A stretch of DNA of 9,071 bases, taken from contig JAEYVD010000862.1 of the NCBI GenBank assembly GCA_023432075.1, positions 1 through 9,071 of the forward strand. Reading direction: 5' to 3'. Below the pieces are notes generated by a model. It was given only the letters and a program-made list of their open reading frames with translations, did no database searches and was not told the origin of the DNA. The stretch's first letter is position 1; every line of letters begins with the position of its first letter. The stretch comes from Pseudomonadota bacterium (GTDB taxonomy: Bacteria; Pseudomonadota; Gammaproteobacteria; Burkholderiales; Burkholderiaceae_B). The position numbers and the translations under genes are program-made. Below, piece after piece: positions 6,560 to 9,071 of the stretch.

Positions 6560-7579
6560 TTACTTGCCCGCGTCCTCGGCGTGATAGCGGCCCACGCGCT
6601 CGACTTCGTTCTTGGAACCGAGGATGACGCTGACGCGCTGGTGCAGCGTGTCAGGCTGGATATCCATGATGCGCTCGACGCCATTGATGGCCGCGCCGCC
6701 GGCCTGTTCGATCAGGAAGCTCATGGGATTGGCTTCGTACATCAGGCGCAGCTTGCCGGCCTTGCCCGGCTCGCGCGCATCCCACGGGTACATGAAGATG
6801 CCGCCGCGAGTCAGGATGCGATGCACGTCCGCCACCATCGAGGCGATCCAGCGCATGTTGAAATCCTTGCCGAGCGGGCCGGTCGAGCCGGCCAGGCAGT
6901 CGTCGATGTAGCGCTTGACCGGGGCAGCCCAGTGGCGCTTGTTCGACATGTTGATGGCGAATTCCTTGGTGTCTTCCGGCACGCGGATGTTCTCGTGCGT
7001 GAGCACCCACGAGCCCATTTCGCGATCCAGCGTGAAGCCCACGACGCCGTTGCCGATGGTCAGCACAAGCATCGTCTGCGGACCGTACACCGCGTAACCG
7101 GCCACCACCTGCTTGTTGCCCGGTTGCAGGAAGTCCGCTTCGCAGACGGGGGCGCCCGACACGTCGTGCGGCGCATGCAGCACCGAGAAGATGGTGCCGA
7201 TGGAGACGTTCACGTCGATGTTCGACGAGCCATCGAGCGGATCGAACAGCAGCAGGTATTCGCCCTTGGGGTAGCGGTTCGGGATCAGATGGATGGTTTC
7301 CATCTCTTCCGACGCCATGGCCGCCAGGTGGCCGCCCCATTCATTGGCTTCCAGCAGGATCTCGTTGGAGAGCACGTCGAGCTTCTTTTGGACCTCGCCC
7401 TGGACATTCTCGCTTTCCAGGCTGCCCAGAACGCCGCCCAGCGCGCCCTTGCTGACTGCGTGGCTGATGGCCTTGCACGCGCGCGCCACGACTTCGATGA
7501 GCAGGCGCACTTCCGGCGCCAGGGCTTGGGCGGAGCGTTGCTGCTCCACCAGGTATTGAGTGAGTGTTTTACGTTTCAA
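6560..7579 (-). CDS. fbp: Class I fructose-1,6-bisphosphatase, TTG start
   Basis: Hydrolyses fructose 1,6-bisphosphate to fructose 6-phosphate in gluconeogenesis (and the Calvin cycle, where present); cytoplasmic and Mg-dependent. The protein has 339 residues, the usual length. It carries the metal-binding pair E91-E92, the signature [12 protein letters not shown] (113-124), [14 protein letters not shown] (241-254; R243), GGIFMYP (259-265), and [17 protein letters not shown] (273-289; K276 and E282 in the substrate and metal site), then EQAGG (291-295). The start is TTG at 7579-7577, with a GGAG six bases upstream and no usable in-frame ATG between it and the upstream stop. Only 10 bases separate it from the pepN stop, and its Shine-Dalgarno overlaps that stop region, so it is probably co-transcribed and coupled to pepN. 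I see no separate promoter. Confidence 0.96.
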   Translation of the reverse strand: MKRKTLTQYLVEQQRSAQALAPEVRLLIEVVARACKAISHAVSKGALGGVLGSLESENVQGEVQKKLDVLSNEILLEANEWGGHLAAMASEEMETIHLIPNRYPKGEYLLLFDPLDGSSNIDVNVSIGTIFSVLHAPHDVSGAPVCEADFLQPGNKQVVAGYAVYGPQTMLVLTIGNGVVGFTLDREMGSWVLTHENIRVPEDTKEFAINMSNKRHWAAPVKRYIDDCLAGSTGPLGKDFNMRWIASMVADVHRILTRGGIFMYPWDAREPGKAGKLRLMYEANPMSFLIEQAGGAAINGVERIMDIQPDTLHQRVSVILGSKNEVERVGRYHAEDAGK

Positions 7580-7585
7580 AAGGAT

Positions 7586-7590
7586 CTCCC
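7586..7590 (-). promoter_or_regulatory. Ribosome binding site of fbp, overlapping the pepN stop
   Basis: On the minus strand the pepN stop TAG supplies the first G of GGGAG, then ATCCTT, then TTG. The site explains initiation at the TTG and suggests that ribosomes finishing pepN help start fbp. Confidence 0.75.
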
Positions 7591-9071
7591 TATGCAGCGA
7601 ATTCTAAAGCCTTGGATACGATTTCCTGGACGTTGCGCGACAGGCCGTCGTGCTGGCGCACCTTTTCAAGCGCGGCCTGCATGGGGGCACGCAGCGCCGG
7701 GACGAAGCGAGACCAGTTGTCGAGCGCACGCGCCAGCCGCGCGGCGATCTCCGGATTGAGCGCGTCCAATGCCAGCACCTGCTCCGCCCAGAACGTGTAG
7801 CCCGAGCCGTCCGGCTGGTGCATGCCGCGGGCATTGTTGAGGCAGAACTGGAAGATCAGCGCGCGGGCGCGGTTCGGGTTGCGCAGCGTGAATGCCGGGT
7901 GCTGCATCAGCTCGCGGGCGGTCTGCACCGTGGTCGAGCGGGCGGTGGCCTGCAGCGCGAACCACTTGTCCACCACCAGCGGATTGGCGCTCCATTTGGT
8001 GTAGAAAGCGGCCAGCGCCTCTTTCGGGTAGTCGCCTTGCCCGAAGTTGATCAAGGCGGCCAGCGCGGCCATGCTGTCGGTCATGTTGCCGGCGGTGGCG
8101 TACTGCGCTTCGGCAAGGCGCTGGGCTTCGGGTTCGCCAGCGGCCATCAGGTGACTGAGCGCCAGGTTCTTCAATGCGCGCATGCCGGCGGGAATCGGCG
8201 CGGGGCTATATTCGCCCGGTGTCTGGTTCTGGTCGAAGGCGCGGCGGAATTCGGCATGGAGCTGACGGCCGAGTTCGGCGCGAAGGAAATCGCGCGCCAC
8301 GGCCAGGGCAGGCGGATCGACCCGTTGCATGCGCTCGGCCAGCGTCTTCTCCGAAGGCAGCGCCAATGCGCGCGCACGGTACGCGGCGTCCAGGGCGGGA
8401 TCGGTCAGCAACGCGCGCCAGGCTTCAAGGAAGGCGGCGTCGGCCTGCAGCGGGCGGCCCGCCTGGCTGGCGTCGGCCAATGCAAGAATCTGGCGGGTGG
8501 CCAGTTCCTGGCCGGCTTCCCAGCGTGCGAACGGATTGCCATCGTGCGCGGACAGCAGCGCCAGTTCCTCGTTGGACCAGTCGTAGTCCACGATGACCGG
8601 CGCCGAGAAGTCGCGCAGCAGCGAGGGCACGGGGCGGTCGGCGATATCTTCGAACACCCATTGCTGGCTTTGCGTGGTCAGTTCCAGCAGGGCGGTGTCC
8701 ACGACCGCGCCGTCCTGACGCAGCGGCAGCGCGTTGCCTTCACGGTCCAGCAAGCCGATCGCAAACGGAATGTGAAAGGGCGCTTTCACGTAGTCGGGGC
8801 CGGCCTTCTTTTCAACGCCGACCGGCGGGCAGGCCTGGGTAAGCGTCACCGTGCAGCGGCGGGTGGCCGCGTCGTGGTCGAGCCTGACCGTGACGCGCGG
8901 CGTGCCGGCCTGCCGGTACCAACGGCGGAACACGGACAGGTCGCGTCCCGGGTGCTGCTTGACGTAGACGGATTCCATCGCGGCGACGAAGTCGTCGCAC
9001 GTGACGGCCTGGCCGTCGTGGCGGCGGAAGTATTCGTCCATGCCTTCGCGGAACCCGGCCTCGCCCAGCAG
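7590..9071 (-). CDS. pepN: Aminopeptidase N, C-terminal part (cut by right edge)
   Basis: The last 493 residues of an M1-family zinc aminopeptidase of the bacterial PepN type, which removes N-terminal amino acids from peptides in the cytoplasm. E. coli PepN is about 870 residues, so the HEXXH zinc site and GAMEN motif lie beyond the window. The frame continues to the edge, opening [15 protein letters not shown], close to the E. coli stretch at the end of the catalytic domain. It then has [33 protein letters not shown] and [15 protein letters not shown], which mark the end of the catalytic domain and the beta-sandwich. The helical C-terminal domain follows, with [13 protein letters not shown] and the terminal [15 protein letters not shown] region. 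It is upstream of fbp on the same strand. The start and promoter are not in the window. Confidence 0.96.
   Translation of the reverse strand: MLGEAGFREGMDEYFRRHDGQAVTCDDFVAAMESVYVKQHPGRDLSVFRRWYRQAGTPRVTVRLDHDAATRRCTVTLTQACPPVGVEKKAGPDYVKAPFHIPFAIGLLDREGNALPLRQDGAVVDTALLELTTQSQQWVFEDIADRPVPSLLRDFSAPVIVDYDWSNEELALLSAHDGNPFARWEAGQELATRQILALADASQAGRPLQADAAFLEAWRALLTDPALDAAYRARALALPSEKTLAERMQRVDPPALAVARDFLRAELGRQLHAEFRRAFDQNQTPGEYSPAPIPAGMRALKNLALSHLMAAGEPEAQRLAEAQYATAGNMTDSMAALAALINFGQGDYPKEALAAFYTKWSANPLVVDKWFALQATARSTTVQTARELMQHPAFTLRNPNRARALIFQFCLNNARGMHQPDGSGYTFWAEQVLALDALNPEIAARLARALDNWSRFVPALRAPMQAALEKVRQHDGLSRNVQEIVSKALEFAA

Noticed and set aside
6479..7759. Plus-strand open frame of 426 codons opposite fbp and the end of pepN
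   Set aside because: It runs through a strong terminator and lies antisense to two well-recognised enzymes. Its composition is His/Ala/Arg-rich shadow protein.

Overview
The window looks like core chromosome of a high-G+C betaproteobacterium, most likely family Alcaligenaceae (Achromobacter or Bordetella type). This rests on strong G/C bias at third codon positions, the recognisable protein sequences, and a G/C-rich hairpin-bearing intergenic element of the kind I recall from Burkholderiales genomes. I see no transposase, integrase, phage gene, tRNA, rRNA or CRISPR array. All genes appear intact except the two cut by the window edges.

Layout from left to right. (1) A minus-strand cluster reads right to left from about 1727 to 1: a small Mth938/DUF498-domain protein with a TTG start, then a Bcp-type peroxiredoxin whose ATG overlaps the previous stop, then the N-terminal part of a PIN-PhoH protein cut by the left edge. 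(2) A divergent intergenic region (1728-1960) holds a plausible sigma-70 promoter for the plus strand and a small terminator-like hairpin on the minus strand. (3) A plus-strand amino-acid operon runs from 1961 to 6066: an AlaC-like class I aminotransferase, homoserine dehydrogenase (hom) and threonine synthase (thrC), closed by a strong intrinsic terminator at 6094-6127. The gap between the aminotransferase and hom carries the three-hairpin repeat-like element. No homoserine kinase (thrB) lies in this cluster. (4) A 73-residue YgdI/YgdR-type lipoprotein is encoded on the plus strand at 6245-6466. (5) A strong bidirectional terminator at 6493-6528 separates it from the convergent minus-strand pair pepN-fbp. 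Aminopeptidase N is cut by the right edge. Class I fructose-1,6-bisphosphatase follows it, with a TTG start only 10 bases after the pepN stop.

How the genes work together: hom and thrC carry out the first dedicated and the last step from aspartate semialdehyde to threonine. The aminotransferase probably supplies alanine from pyruvate and glutamate, and is co-transcribed. Fbp is the gluconeogenic phosphatase and PepN a general peptide-degrading enzyme. Mth938 protein, Bcp and PhoH form a likely translationally coupled group with a possible stress or redox theme, which is inference.

I found no convincing undescribed system. The observations most worth a second look are the multi-hairpin element at 3152-3239, a hairpin over the internal hom start, the two TTG starts with well-placed Shine-Dalgarno sites, and the missing canonical resolving cysteine in the peroxiredoxin.
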